The notes: a model not told the origin generated them from the letters alone. DNA of 64,000 bases from Planctomycetota bacterium (GCA_012514895.1 JAAYZK010000188.1:24785-88784); one strand, 5' to 3'; counted from the stretch's first letter, positions 53,575 through 62,994 are shown. Numbers and translations are program-made.

Positions 53575-55809
53575 TCAAGGGGAGGGGCGGGGCTCTTCGA
53601 GCAGCGTTTCCCCGCCCCCGGCCAGTTCCCGCCGCCGGCCCGAGAAGGGCAGGATCGCCGTGGCGGCCGTGCCGGCCGGGAGGGCGACGGTCCAGCGGAA
53701 GCGGTCGGCGTCCATCCGCCAGGCGCTGGCGATGCGGCCGTGCGGGCTGTCGTGGTAGGCGCTGACCCAGTCCAGGCCGGCGATGGGGTGGGGCTGAAGG
53801 AGTGTGTGGCGGAAGCCCGGCGCGTCGGGATCGGGGCGGATGCCGGCCAGCGTGGTGTAGAACCAGTTGTCGTAGCCGCCCATCATGGGGTGGTTGAGCG
53901 AGCGCGGGCCGTGGCGGTCGTCGACCTCGGCCTCGCCCCAGTACTCCCACAGCGTGGTGGCCCCGCGGGCGATGAGGTGGCCCAGGCCGGGGTAGGTGTC
54001 CTGGTGCATCAGGGCCAGGGCAAGCTGCCCGTACCCGTGGCGGGTGAGGGCATCGAAGAGGACCCGCAGGCCCATGATGCCGACGGTGAGGTGGGTGTCG
54101 TGCCGTCGGACGTCGGCGGCGAGGCTCGCGGCGACGGCGGCGGCGGCGCCGGGAGGGACCAGTCCGAACTGCAGGGCCATCGCGTCGGCGGTCTGCGAGC
54201 CGAACGTGTGATGCTCGGCGTCGTAGAACCGTGCGACAAACGCCCGGGCGATCCGCTCGGCCTGCGCGGCATGGCGTTCGGCGGCGGACCCGCGCCCCAG
54301 GTGCGCGGCCATGCGGGCCGCGACGTCCGTGCAGCGGTAGTACCAGACCGTCGTGGTCAGTTCCTCGGGCGTGAATCGCGGGTAGGCGCTGACGCCGGGG
54401 TCGAACCAGTCGCCGTACCCGCCGGCGAGGATTCCGCCGTCGGCCAGGCGGTCGAAGTGGGCCAGGACCGTTTCGATGGCGTCCCAGTGCCGGCGCATGG
54501 CGTCGTCGTCGCCGTAGTAGAGCCAGAGGTACCAGGGGATGAGGACGGCCGCGGCCATCCAGTCGGGCCGCGCGGTGCCGCAGGCGCGTTTGCCCGGCGC
54601 GACGTTGCAGGGCAGGCCGCTGTTGCCGGCGCGGGTGGTGTCGATGTCGTCGAGGTACTTCTGCCAGAACGTCCTCGACCGGTAGTTGAGGATCGCGTAC
54701 TCGCAGACGATGTGGGCGTCGCCCAGCCAGCCGCACCGTTCGCGGGCGGGGCAGTCGGTGGGCAGGCCGTGGATGTTCGAGCGGAGGGTCCACAGGGCCA
54801 TGCGGTGCAGGCGGTTGAGCCGCTCGTCGGAGCAGGCGAAGGCCCCCGCGGCCGGCAGATCGGTGTGGACGGCCACGCCGGTGACGTCGTCGGCCGTCGG
54901 TGCCCCCGGCCAGCCGCGGATCTCGGCGTAGCGGAAGCCGTGGTAGGTTAATCGCGGCTCCCACGTCTCGGCGCCGCCGCCGCGGCAGGTGTAGACGTCC
55001 TCCTGCTCGACGCCGGTATGCTTGACGCCCGTGCTGGCGGTGTCGATCATCCCGTCGGGGCCGGTCGTCTCGGCAAAGCGCAGGCGGATCGTCGTGCCGG
55101 CGGGGGCTTCGGTGCGGATCCGCAGCCACCCGGCGAGATTCTGCCCCAGGTCGACCACGAAGCATCCCGGCCGCGGCTCGGTGATGGCGGCGGGGCGGAG
55201 GTCCTGGATCCTGCGGATCGGCGGGAGCGTCTGCGGCTCGAGCCTGCCGCCGGGGCCGGGGACGCTCTGGACGGGCAGCCATGCGGCGTCGTCGAAGCCC
55301 GGGGCGTCCCAGCCGCGCTGTTCGAGGCGGGCGTCGTAGTGCTCGCCGGCGTAGACGTTGGCGGCGGTGACGGGCCCTGCGGCGCAGCGCCACGCCGCGT
55401 CGGTCGCCACGAGCACGCGCGAGCCGTCGGCCAGCGTGATGTCCAGTTCGGCCAGCAGGCGGGGCGACCCGTAGCTCAGCCCGCCCCAGACGAGCGTCTG
55501 GTTGAACCACCCATCGCCGAGCATGGCGCCCAGGACGTTGTCGCCGCGCCGCAGCAGCGGGGCGACGTCGTAGCTCACGACCAGGCACCGCCGGTCATAG
55601 TCGGTCTGGGCCGGGTCGAGCACGTGGTCGCCCACGCGCCGGCCGTTGAGGAACGCCTCGCAGTATCCCAGGCCGCAGATCCGCAGGCGGGCCGCCGCCA
55701 CGTCCGCCGCCAGCGAGAACGCCCGCCGCAGCAGCGGCGCCGCACGGCCGCGCGGCCCGTCGGGCATGGCGATCCAGGCGGCCTGGAGGGTGAGTGCATC
55801 GGTGTTCAT
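53575..55809 (-). CDS. Alpha-L-rhamnosidase (GH78)
   Basis: The 744-residue enzyme releases terminal alpha-L-rhamnose. It has a Bac_rhamnosid_N-type N-domain (LRICGLGYCEAFLNGRRVG, GDNVLGAMLGDGWF), a concanavalin-like domain and the (alpha/alpha)6 barrel. The acid motif DCPARERCGWLGDAH has the three catalytic carboxylates in normal spacing (D-C-P-x-R-E and G-W-x-G-D). The general-base glutamate is in TTLWEYWGEAE. No signal peptide is seen, so the substrate enters as an oligosaccharide. The ATG at 55809 has CGGAGC upstream; the longer frame from 55875 adds an Arg-rich tail that I reject. It is divergent from the beta-helix gene. Confidence 0.94.
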   Translation of the reverse strand: MNTDALTLQAAWIAMPDGPRGRAAPLLRRAFSLAADVAAARLRICGLGYCEAFLNGRRVGDHVLDPAQTDYDRRCLVVSYDVAPLLRRGDNVLGAMLGDGWFNQTLVWGGLSYGSPRLLAELDITLADGSRVLVATDAAWRCAAGPVTAANVYAGEHYDARLEQRGWDAPGFDDAAWLPVQSVPGPGGRLEPQTLPPIRRIQDLRPAAITEPRPGCFVVDLGQNLAGWLRIRTEAPAGTTIRLRFAETTGPDGMIDTASTGVKHTGVEQEDVYTCRGGGAETWEPRLTYHGFRYAEIRGWPGAPTADDVTGVAVHTDLPAAGAFACSDERLNRLHRMALWTLRSNIHGLPTDCPARERCGWLGDAHIVCEYAILNYRSRTFWQKYLDDIDTTRAGNSGLPCNVAPGKRACGTARPDWMAAAVLIPWYLWLYYGDDDAMRRHWDAIETVLAHFDRLADGGILAGGYGDWFDPGVSAYPRFTPEELTTTVWYYRCTDVAARMAAHLGRGSAAERHAAQAERIARAFVARFYDAEHHTFGSQTADAMALQFGLVPPGAAAAVAASLAADVRRHDTHLTVGIMGLRVLFDALTRHGYGQLALALMHQDTYPGLGHLIARGATTLWEYWGEAEVDDRHGPRSLNHPMMGGYDNWFYTTLAGIRPDPDAPGFRHTLLQPHPIAGLDWVSAYHDSPHGRIASAWRMDADRFRWTVALPAGTAATAILPFSGRRRELAGGGETLLEEPRPSP

Positions 55810-55837
55810 GGGTGCTCCGTCCGTTCGGGTTCGCCCG

Positions 55838-55868
55838 CAGGTATGGCGGGGCGGACGGCGGATGTCAA
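55838..55868 (-). promoter_or_regulatory. Candidate promoter for rhamnosidase (TTGACA -35)
   Basis: Minus strand: a perfect -35 TTGACA at 55868-55863. The -10 could be CATACC at 55845-55840 (spacing 17) or TACCTG at 55843-55838 (spacing 19). Transcription would start about 25 bases upstream of the ATG at 55809. Confidence 0.45.
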
Positions 55869-55881
55869 GGGGCACAGAGGC

Positions 55882-55911
55882 TTGGCGGCGGCGCCTGCGG
55901 TCCGGTATAGT
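55882..55911 (+). promoter_or_regulatory. Promoter for beta-helix gene (TTGGCG-N18-TATAGT)
   Basis: The -35 TTGGCG is at 55882-55887, with an 18-bp spacer and the -10 TATAGT at 55906-55911. Transcription would start about 35 bases before the ATG at 55952, which has AAGGAGAGCGCG in front. Confidence 0.55.
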
Positions 55912-55951
55912 GTTCTTCCGGCCGTCTGGCGGCCAACGGAAGGAGAGCGCG

Positions 55952-57769
55952 ATGACCCGCCTGCTGGTGGCTGTGTCGGCAGTGACGATGGCTTCCCTGC
56001 TTTTCGGTGTGGGCCGCTCGGCCGCCGGGGCGGTGTATTACGTCGACTATGACGGCGGCCGCGACACCAACGCCGGGACCTCGCCCGACGCGCCGTTCAA
56101 GCACGCCCCCGGCGACCCGCAGGCCGCCGCGCGGGCGAAGGCGACGGCCCCGGCGGCCGGGGATACGGTGATCTTCAAGGGCGGCGTCCACTATCGAGGG
56201 TCGCTGACCCTCACCGGCTCGGGGACCGAGGGACGCCCGATCGTCTACGACGGTAACACCGCCGGAACCTTCGGCCAGGGGCGGGCCGTCCTCGAAGGCG
56301 GGCATCGCCTCACCGGCTGGCGGCGATGCGCCTCGGCCGACGACTGCGGCGGCAACCCCCACTGGCGGCACCTCTGGAAGACCGAGGCGCCCGCCGGCGT
56401 GACGGCCCTGTCGGCCAACCTCGTCCAGGACGGCACGCTGGGCGTCCTCGCCCAGTACCCCAATCCCGCCGATCCCCTGTTCACCGACGACACCCGCGAG
56501 TACCTCCGCACGCCCGCCGCCGAGCGGCCCGGCGAGCGGATCGTCGACCCGCGCCTGGCCGACCTGGGCGGCGAGGCGCTGGTGGGGGCATACGCCTACG
56601 TCTGGTACCGGACCAACCAGATCGGTACGCAGGCCATCCGGGCGTTCGATCCCCAGGCCGGGGCAATCGACATCGAGCCGCTGAAGGGTCGGCCCTACGA
56701 GGAGGTCCGCTACGCCCTGGCCAACGCCCTGGCCGGGCCGGTCTTCGACCGGCCAGGGGAGTACGTCGTGGTCGAGCCCTCCGAGCCCGGCGGGCGGGCG
56801 ACGGTCTATCTCTGGCCGCTGAACGACGCCGACCCGTCGGCCGCCGACGTGACCGTGACGATGCGGTCGCGGGCGATCGAGATGCGGGGTCCTGGCCACT
56901 TCATCACGATCCAGGGCTTCAAGATCCGCAACTGGCGCTATGTCCTGCACCGCCCGCATGGCCAGCAGACGGCCCGGGGGATCGTGATCCTCGACAACGA
57001 GATCACGCAGATCAAGGCCGGCGACTACGCCAACGCCATCGAGTTGTACGACACCGCCGACCTGCTCGTCGAGGACAACTACCTCCACGAATGCCCCAAG
57101 ATGCGGGGCATCGTCGCCCACACCGGCACCGGCGCCGTCATCCGCAACAACCGCCTCGTCCGCATGGGGCGCACGCCGATCGTCATGTACTACATGACCG
57201 GCGGGAAACTGCTGGACAACACCGTCATCCACTGCCGCGGCATGCACTCCAACGGCATGAGCGTCTACCTCCACTGCCGCGACGTGCTCATCGAGGGCAA
57301 CCGCATCTATGACGCCAACGTCCCGCTGACGATCAACGACAGCGTCAACATCACGATCCGCAACAACGTCTTCGACGGCTCCGGCTCACACCAGCCGATC
57401 TCCTTCTGGCAGAACGTCGACGGCCGCGTCGTCGTCGAGAACAACATCCTCATCGGCGGGCCCCAGGCCTCCGGCCTGTGCCTGGGCGGGCTGGGCGACA
57501 CCACCGGCGAGACCTTCGCCATCGAGCTGATCGTCCGCGACAACATCATGGACGGCCCGCCCAGGAACATCATGAAAGGACGTCCCTGGCCCACCGACGT
57601 CCACACCGGCAACCTCTATCTCGCCGTTGCGGATGGCTTCGCCCTCGGCGACGGCGAACGCGTCCTGGACAGCCTGGACGCCGTCCTCCCCGGCGCGGCC
57701 CGGCACGACTACCGGCCCGCCGCGGGCATCAGCGCAGGCCCGCGGACGGAGACGGCACTGCGCCCCTGA
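55952..57769 (+). CDS. Exported right-handed beta-helix protein
   Basis: The 605-residue protein has a signal peptide (MTRLLVAVSAVTMASLLFG). YYVDYDGGRDTNAGTSPDAP is the typical entry of pectate-lyase-like or alginate-lyase-like proteins, and the C-terminal half (about 300-560) has regular Asn- and Ile-rich coils such as ITIQGFKIRNWRYVL, LLVEDNYLHECPK and VVVENNILIGG. Such folds bind or cleave polysaccharides; no clear catalytic triad could be assigned by eye. There is no PEP-CTERM signal at the end. With the divergent GH78, it could work on rhamnose-containing polysaccharides outside the cell. Confidence 0.85.
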   Translation: MTRLLVAVSAVTMASLLFGVGRSAAGAVYYVDYDGGRDTNAGTSPDAPFKHAPGDPQAAARAKATAPAAGDTVIFKGGVHYRGSLTLTGSGTEGRPIVYDGNTAGTFGQGRAVLEGGHRLTGWRRCASADDCGGNPHWRHLWKTEAPAGVTALSANLVQDGTLGVLAQYPNPADPLFTDDTREYLRTPAAERPGERIVDPRLADLGGEALVGAYAYVWYRTNQIGTQAIRAFDPQAGAIDIEPLKGRPYEEVRYALANALAGPVFDRPGEYVVVEPSEPGGRATVYLWPLNDADPSAADVTVTMRSRAIEMRGPGHFITIQGFKIRNWRYVLHRPHGQQTARGIVILDNEITQIKAGDYANAIELYDTADLLVEDNYLHECPKMRGIVAHTGTGAVIRNNRLVRMGRTPIVMYYMTGGKLLDNTVIHCRGMHSNGMSVYLHCRDVLIEGNRIYDANVPLTINDSVNITIRNNVFDGSGSHQPISFWQNVDGRVVVENNILIGGPQASGLCLGGLGDTTGETFAIELIVRDNIMDGPPRNIMKGRPWPTDVHTGNLYLAVADGFALGDGERVLDSLDAVLPGAARHDYRPAAGISAGPRTETALRP

Positions 57770-57791
57770 CGCTCAGCAACCGGAGGACCGC

Positions 57792-58535
57792 ATGGCCCTG
57801 GAATGGCGCGCCGAGGACGTTGACAGCTACAGGATGGACATCCGCGATCCGCACCGGGTGCTCGAACCGCTCGAGAAGGAGATCAGGACCGTCGACGCCG
57901 CCCTCGGCGCGCTGCGGGCGGCCGGGATCCTTGCCGGGACCGACTACGACCGCAGGCGTTTCGACACCCACCGCGCCGCCGTCGCCGAGCGGTTCGAGAT
58001 CCCCTGGACGGCTATCACCCCGCGGATGCAGCGGCTGCTGTACGCGATCAACGCCATCCGCCGCCCGCGGGCGATGCTGGCGGCGGGGGTCTTCTGCGGC
58101 AACACCTTCATCTCCAATGCCGGCGCCGCCGTGGGCCCGGGGGCCTGCTATGACGCCCGGGACTGCCTGGGCGTCGAGATCAAGCCCGACGAGGCCGCCC
58201 GGGCCGAGCGGAACGTCCGGGCGATCGACCCGACCGGCGTGGCGAGGGTCGTCGCGGCCGACGCGGTGGACATCGCGCGCGGCCACGCCGGCCCGATCGA
58301 CCTGCTCTACCTCGACGCCGACGGCGACGCGACCACCGGCAAGGGCATCTACCTGGCCATCCTCCAGGCCTGCCTGGACCGCCTGAGCCCCGACGCCCTG
58401 GTCCTCGCCCACAACAGCGTCAACTGCGCCGAACGCCTCAAGCACTACCTCGCCTTCGTCCGCGAGGGCGGCGCCATGCGCGCTTCCATGAACGTCGTCC
58501 TCGACGGCGAAGGCCTCGAAGTCTCCGTGAGATGA
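57792..58535 (+). CDS. O-methyltransferase-like protein
   Basis: The 247-residue protein has a helical N-terminal cap (about 1-85) followed by a Rossmann methyltransferase core with MLAAGVFCGNTFISNAGA, GVEIKPDEAARAERNV and DLLYLDADGDATTGKGIYL, close to the Methyltransf_24/O-methyltransferase group. Motif I is not the standard GxGxG form, so the SAM site is somewhat divergent. CGGAGGACCGC precedes the ATG. It lies 22 bp after the beta-helix gene and may be co-transcribed. Its acceptor is unknown. Confidence 0.7.
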   Translation: MALEWRAEDVDSYRMDIRDPHRVLEPLEKEIRTVDAALGALRAAGILAGTDYDRRRFDTHRAAVAERFEIPWTAITPRMQRLLYAINAIRRPRAMLAAGVFCGNTFISNAGAAVGPGACYDARDCLGVEIKPDEAARAERNVRAIDPTGVARVVAADAVDIARGHAGPIDLLYLDADGDATTGKGIYLAILQACLDRLSPDALVLAHNSVNCAERLKHYLAFVREGGAMRASMNVVLDGEGLEVSVR

Positions 58536-58638
58536 CATGGCATGCAGGAAGGACCTTGGAAGACCGTCCCTTGAAGGCCATTCTGGCCGTTATCGAGCCA
58601 GACTTGTGGCCCTGGAAGGTCTTGTACGACTCAGTAGA

Positions 58639-59592
58639 TCAGGGACGTCTCTCGGCGGGACGCTCCTGGCCCCGCATGATCGCCTTGCACCGTTCCGTCA
58701 GGTGTCGCTTGCGCCCCAGGGGGATGGGGCAGATGCGGATGCAGTCGCCGCGGGTGGGCCAGGTGTCGCGGCCGGCGGTGCGGGACATGCACAGGACCGG
58801 GTCGCTCTTGGAGGGCGTGTCGATGAAGATCGCCGTGGGGTCCACCTTGTCGACTGAACGGTAGTCGGTCACCTCCGCGTCGTCCCGCAGCGTCACGGCG
58901 CGCTGGAAGCAGGCCTTCAGGCACAGACGGCACTTGTCCCGCAGGCACAGCGGCTCGGCCAGCAGCGGGTCGGCCGTCAGATCCGCGTCGGTGACGATGG
59001 AGTTGAACCGCTGTCGCGGCCCGAACTGGGGGGTCAGCACGACGTTGTTGTACCCGAACTCGCCCAGCCCAGCCCGCGTCGCCGCGTGGCGGTGGCTGAA
59101 CGGCCCGTAGTGGTACCGGAAGGGCGACGCCGGCTTGCCGCGCGCTCCCTCCCACATGTCCGCCTGGGTCCAGCCGTCCATCCGCGGGTTGATGCCCGTC
59201 GTCGGGAAGATCATCACCTGGTGGCCCCGGGCCATCAGGAACTGGCCGACCGCCTGGGCGACGAACTCCAGCATGCAGTCGTGCAGGTGGTGGCCCACGC
59301 GGCTGTACACCGCGTCGGCGTACGCCGACGCGACATGCTCGGGGATCATCTCCGTCGGCCGCTCCTGCAGCCTCGCCGTCGCGTCCAGCACGCCGTCCAG
59401 GATCGGCATCGCGATGCTGATCACCGACCGGGCGCCCTGCAGGAAGTCCCTGGGATCATGTCCCCGCGGGGCGGCGTCCGCCAGCGGCGGCATCTGGTCG
59501 AACCGTTCCACGTTCGCCACGCCGACCAAGGCGGCCCCGGCGCGTGTAGCGACGTCCTTGACCTGGCGGGTGAATTCTTCGCTGGACGGCAT
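58639..59592 (-). CDS. QueG-like 4Fe-4S reductase
   Basis: The 317-residue protein resembles epoxyqueuosine reductase and reductive-dehalogenase-type proteins in its iron-sulfur end. The first cluster set is CLRDKCRLCLKACFQ (C-x4-C-x2-C-x3-C) and the second uses LCMSR and CIRICPIP. The N-terminal half is about 200 residues with HRHAATRAGLGEFGYNN, the QueG core motif (AARAGLGW type). QueG uses cobalamin to make queuosine, but this branch is often more divergent, so I give no gene symbol. GAGGAGGAC precedes the ATG at 59592. It converges with the methyltransferase and is divergent from the AEC transporter. Confidence 0.75.
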   Translation of the reverse strand: MPSSEEFTRQVKDVATRAGAALVGVANVERFDQMPPLADAAPRGHDPRDFLQGARSVISIAMPILDGVLDATARLQERPTEMIPEHVASAYADAVYSRVGHHLHDCMLEFVAQAVGQFLMARGHQVMIFPTTGINPRMDGWTQADMWEGARGKPASPFRYHYGPFSHRHAATRAGLGEFGYNNVVLTPQFGPRQRFNSIVTDADLTADPLLAEPLCLRDKCRLCLKACFQRAVTLRDDAEVTDYRSVDKVDPTAIFIDTPSKSDPVLCMSRTAGRDTWPTRGDCIRICPIPLGRKRHLTERCKAIMRGQERPAERRP

Positions 59593-59798
59593 GGTCGGCG
59601 TCCTCCTCGAGCATGGGTGTCCACGGGCCGCGATTATCGCAGAGGTGCCGCGGACACGCAACAGCGCCTCCCGGGGGGTCGGCGAGCGTTTCGGCGGACT
59701 GGCGTGCGCCCGTGCCATCGCGTAGGATCGTGGGCTGTCCGGCGCGGCGCCGGACGGGGCGGACTGTGAGGTTGCCCTTCGTGCTGAAAGGACCAGGC

Positions 59799-60827
59799 GT
59801 GTTTTCCCTTCCGCTTCTGGCCGCACCGTCGGTTCCCCTGGCTCGGGTCCTGCCCGTGCTCGCCTGGATGGGCCTGCCCGTGCTGGCGGGTTTCCTGGCC
59901 TGGCAATGGGGGCTGAGGCGGCGGCCGGGCGGGGCGGCGCTCGCCGCGGCCGCGACGGGCGTGTTGAGCCGCGCGGTGCTGGTGGTCCTCACCCCGCTGC
60001 TGATGGTGGTGCTGTTCTGGCCCGCCCGGATCCCCCTGTCGCTGCCGCTGATCGGCCTGTTCGCGCACCTGTTCGGCGGGGCGGTCGGGTACGGCCTGGG
60101 GCGGTTCGGGCGGCTCGACCGTGGCGGGCGGGGGGCGTTCTTCCTGTGCGGGGCGTGCAGCAACATTCTCAGCTTCGGCGGAATCACGACGCTGTTCCTG
60201 GTGGGCCCGCACCATCCGGGCGGCCCCGACGGCGCGCTGTCAGACCTGGCGCTGTACCGCGTGTTCGAGACGCCCCTGTACTTCCTGTTCGCCTGGCCCG
60301 TCTTCGCCCTGTTCGCCCCGCGCGACGACAACGTCCCCCGGCGGCGGGGGGCCGCCTTCCGACAGGCCGTCCGCCCGGCCGCGATGATGCCCGTCGCGGG
60401 CATCGTCGTCGGGTGCCTGCTGAACGTCTCCGGCGCGCCCATGCCCGCCTGGCTCGCCGGAGCGGCGGCGCCCCTGGTCAAGCTCACCACGCTGACGATC
60501 GGCGCGACCGTCGGGCTCACCCTGCGGGCCGCCTCCCCGAGAAGGTACCTGGGGACCTGCCTGACGCTCGCCGCCGTCAAGTTCATCATCGTCCCTGCGG
60601 CGACCGTCTCGCTGGCCTGGGCCCTGGGCATCCGGGGGCCGACACTCGCGGTGGTCATGGTCTGCGCCGCCATGCCTTTGGCCAACTTCGCCGTCGTCGG
60701 CGCCGCCTACTACCGCCTCGAAGAGGACCGCGTCGCGGCGGTCTGGATCTTCACCATGGCCCTCATGCCCCTGGTCGTCTCCCTCCTGGCGGTCCTGGTC
60801 GAGGCCGGCCAGTGGGGGCGGCCCTGA
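59799..60827 (+). CDS. AEC-family transporter
   Basis: The 342-residue protein has about ten hydrophobic helices with the five-plus-five layout of the auxin-efflux-carrier (AEC) group, including SNILSFGGITTLFLVG and TLTIGATVGLTL and the conserved MVCAAMPLANFAVVGAAYY. It probably exports or imports a carboxylate or similar small anion. The start is GTG at 59799 because AAAGGA lies seven bases in front; further upstream GTG codons lack such a site. A start at 59766 or 59781 is possible. It is divergent from the QueG-like gene. Confidence 0.78.
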   Translation: MFSLPLLAAPSVPLARVLPVLAWMGLPVLAGFLAWQWGLRRRPGGAALAAAATGVLSRAVLVVLTPLLMVVLFWPARIPLSLPLIGLFAHLFGGAVGYGLGRFGRLDRGGRGAFFLCGACSNILSFGGITTLFLVGPHHPGGPDGALSDLALYRVFETPLYFLFAWPVFALFAPRDDNVPRRRGAAFRQAVRPAAMMPVAGIVVGCLLNVSGAPMPAWLAGAAAPLVKLTTLTIGATVGLTLRAASPRRYLGTCLTLAAVKFIIVPAATVSLAWALGIRGPTLAVVMVCAAMPLANFAVVGAAYYRLEEDRVAAVWIFTMALMPLVVSLLAVLVEAGQWGRP

Positions 60828-60906
60828 GGGCGAGACGCGCCCCTGGACGGCCGTCGTCTCCGTCGCGCGAGGCAGGAGGGGCTGTCGTCCGCGGCCGGGG
60901 GGGGCG

Positions 60907-62019
60907 TCAGAGGGCGTCCAGTTCGGCGACGAGGTCGTTGAGCATGGCCCAGCCGGTCGGGAGGGAGCCTGTCTCGATGTACTCGTCGGCGCGGTGGCCG
61001 TTGCCGCCCTCGACGATGCCGACGCAGATGGCCCGCCAGCCGCGGGTGAGGGGGACGTTGATGTTCGTCGAGGCCACCGACGGGGCGACCTCCACCGCGT
61101 GCCGCTGCCAGACCCGCCGGACGGCCCCCAGGAGCGTCCCGTCGTCGACCGGGTCGGCCGCCGGGCGCAGGCCGACGATCTCCAGGTCCAGGGCGATCGA
61201 GGAGGCGGCGGACATCCGGTGAACCACGCCGCACACGCCCACGTCGATCTCGCGGAGCGCGTCGGGGCTCTCGGAGCGGAACTCGAAGGTCGCCTCGCCG
61301 TGGCGGGAGATGCAGTTGATCCCTTCACCGCCGGCCAGCGTGCCGATGTTGAACGACACCAGCCGGTCGAACTGGCGCGCGACGTGGCGGCGGATGCGCC
61401 GGATCCGCGCCAGGGCGTCGACGACGGTCTGGGTGGCGCTGGGCGTGCCCCAGGCCGACCACGAATGCCCGCCCTCGCCGCGGGCGACGAGGCGGTAGCG
61501 GTTGGAGCCGAGGCCGGCGACGTGGCACTTGTGGCGGCTGCCGTCCAGGGACACCAGGGCGAAGGGGGCGTCGGCGTGGTCGTCGGCCACCTGGCGGATG
61601 CCCCGCAGGTTGCCCAGGCCCTCTTCCCCGACGGTCAGGACGATGCGGAGCGGACGTCGGAGCCGGATGCCGCCGTCGCGGGCGTGGCGGGCAAAGACCG
61701 CCAGCAGGGCGACCGCCGCCAGGTCGTCGGCGACGCCTGCACCGACGAGGCGCCCGTCCTGTTCGACGAGCCGCTCGGCGACGCCGGCGCCGACGACGTC
61801 GACGTGGGCGTCCAGCAGGATCGACTCGGCCCAGGGGCCTTCGCCCCCGACGTCCAGCCAGACGTTGCCCGCCGCGTCGCTTCGGGCCGGCACGCCCGCT
61901 TGCTGCGCCCACTGGCGGATGGCCGCCAGGCGCGGCGCTTCTCCCCCGGTCGGTCCCGGCGTGGTGACGAGCCGTTCGAGCAGGTCGCGGACGTCCGGTA
62001 TCGGTTCATGTCCATCCAT
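60907..62019 (-). CDS. M20-family metallopeptidase
   Basis: The 370-residue protein has the M20 layout: LLDAHVDVVGAG (metal His/Asp), GVADDLAAVALLAVFA (bridging Asp), TVGEEGLGNL (catalytic Glu pair), and a dimerisation domain from about 190 (GEGGHSWSAW). GNGHRADEYIE supplies the final metal His. It hydrolyses a dipeptide or N-acyl amino acid. GGGAG lies upstream of the ATG at 62019. A terminator for the upstream gene stands just before it, so it should have its own promoter, perhaps TACGAT at 62062-62057, whose -35 is poor. Confidence 0.92.
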   Translation of the reverse strand: MDGHEPIPDVRDLLERLVTTPGPTGGEAPRLAAIRQWAQQAGVPARSDAAGNVWLDVGGEGPWAESILLDAHVDVVGAGVAERLVEQDGRLVGAGVADDLAAVALLAVFARHARDGGIRLRRPLRIVLTVGEEGLGNLRGIRQVADDHADAPFALVSLDGSRHKCHVAGLGSNRYRLVARGEGGHSWSAWGTPSATQTVVDALARIRRIRRHVARQFDRLVSFNIGTLAGGEGINCISRHGEATFEFRSESPDALREIDVGVCGVVHRMSAASSIALDLEIVGLRPAADPVDDGTLLGAVRRVWQRHAVEVAPSVASTNINVPLTRGWRAICVGIVEGGNGHRADEYIETGSLPTGWAMLNDLVAELDAL

Positions 62020-62091
62020 CGCATCGGCTCCCGCGTAAGGGGGGATGTCTCTGTGTATCGTACGGTCCGCGGATCGCGTCGCGTTGTGCGC

Positions 62092-62123
62092 AAAAAAAGG
62101 CACGGCGTCGGGGAACGCCGTGC
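62092..62123 (-). terminator. Rho-independent terminator after the coiled-coil gene
   Basis: A 9-bp stem pairs GCACGGCGT (62100-62108) with ACGCCGTGC (62115-62123) around a six-base loop, and seven A on the plus strand (62092-62098) give a T-run on the minus strand. It lies downstream of the coiled-coil gene, whose stop is at 62174. A second GC stem, GCCCGCCC (62130-62137) with GGGCGGGC (62144-62151), stands just upstream of it. Confidence 0.85.
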
Positions 62124-62173
62124 GGTTTCGCCCGCCCAAGAGGGGGCGGGCTATCGGGATCCATGGCAAACGT

Positions 62174-62482
62174 CTACATCGGCTTGTCCTCTTCGCCCTC
62201 CGGCTCCCCTCCGAAGCTGGAGTTCGGCGGGCGGGACTCGAGCATCTTGCGGAGGTAGCGGTTCTCGCGGCGAGTCGCCTCCAGGTCGAACACCAGGTAC
62301 TTGATGTGCAGCCGGAGGTAGTCCAGCGCCTCGGCGACACTCTTGGCGGTGGCGGCCAGCTTCCTGTGCTGCTCCTGCGTCTGCGTCGCCAGATCCTTCA
62401 GCACCTGCTGCTGCGGCGCCGGCAGCCGTTCGATCTCACCAATCAGCTCGTGAAGCTTCTGCTTGAAAGTCGTTTCGTCCAT
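62174..62482 (-). CDS. Planctomycetal coiled-coil protein of unknown function
   Basis: The 102-residue acidic protein is almost all helix: ELIGEIERLPAPQQQVLKDL leads into a heptad region with SVAEALDYLRLHIKYLVFDL and EATRRENRYLRKML. I recall very similar short proteins in many planctomycetes, always with the DYLRL-IKYL-FDLEATRREN block. No domain has a known function. The ATG at 62482 follows a 5' region that begins at a perfect TATAAT (62624-62619), giving a leader of about 130 bases. A strong terminator ends it, so it is a single-gene unit. Confidence 0.78.
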   Translation of the reverse strand: MDETTFKQKLHELIGEIERLPAPQQQVLKDLATQTQEQHRKLAATAKSVAEALDYLRLHIKYLVFDLEATRRENRYLRKMLESRPPNSSFGGEPEGEEDKPM

Positions 62483-62994
62483 GCCGCATACCGCCTTTCC
62501 GTCAGGGCTCCTGTGGCTCGTGCGGGCTCCGCGACCCGCTGATGCTCCTGGAAAAGAGCAATGACGATGCCAGCCGACGACGGGGGGCATGAATTCGAAG
62601 TTATCCCATAAGCCACTTATTATACACGAGTTACAGACTTAATGTTCCGGATGTCAAGATGGGAGGGTTTTACGGCCTGCGCGGGGATGTTGCCTGGGGG
62701 CAACAGCCGGCCGCGTGGAGTGTAAGGTGGGGTATCTGTATGGCTTATCGGCCGTCCCCCGGGGCCTGGGGCGGTGTTGCCGAAAAGCAACACGTTGATC
62801 TCACGCAACACCTGACCGGTTGGGCGGCCGAGCGGGACGAGGTCCTTGGATGGGTGACCCGTTCCCGCCGATGGGGCGGCGCGACGTACGGCATGCTTTT
62901 CAGGGGCTGAGGGCTGTTCACCGACGTTCAGCCGCCGTGCAGGCGGGCGTCTTGTCGGCCTCGGGGCCACTCAGCCGCGTCAACCGGTCGTCCA
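62483..62994. promoter_or_regulatory. 512-bp intergenic region with hairpins
   Basis: No supported gene was found. The left part is the coiled-coil gene's leader and promoter (TATAAT on the minus strand at 62624-62619; best -35 GGAACA, spacing 18). The right part holds clean hairpins: GTTGCC/GGCAAC (62689-62704) and GTGTTGC/GCAACAC (62774-62793). A short plus-strand ORF at 62659-62910 and a minus one at 62620-62970 show neither a ribosome site nor a recognisable protein. It could be a structured RNA but no known family fits. Confidence 0.45.

Noticed and set aside
62848-62866. Short GGATGGGTGACC match to 5S rRNA
   Set aside because: The rest of a 5S molecule and its pairing do not fit; chance match.
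62659-62910. 83-residue plus-strand ORF in the intergenic region
   Set aside because: No ribosome site, no promoter and a composition unlike neighbouring genes; overlaps hairpins.
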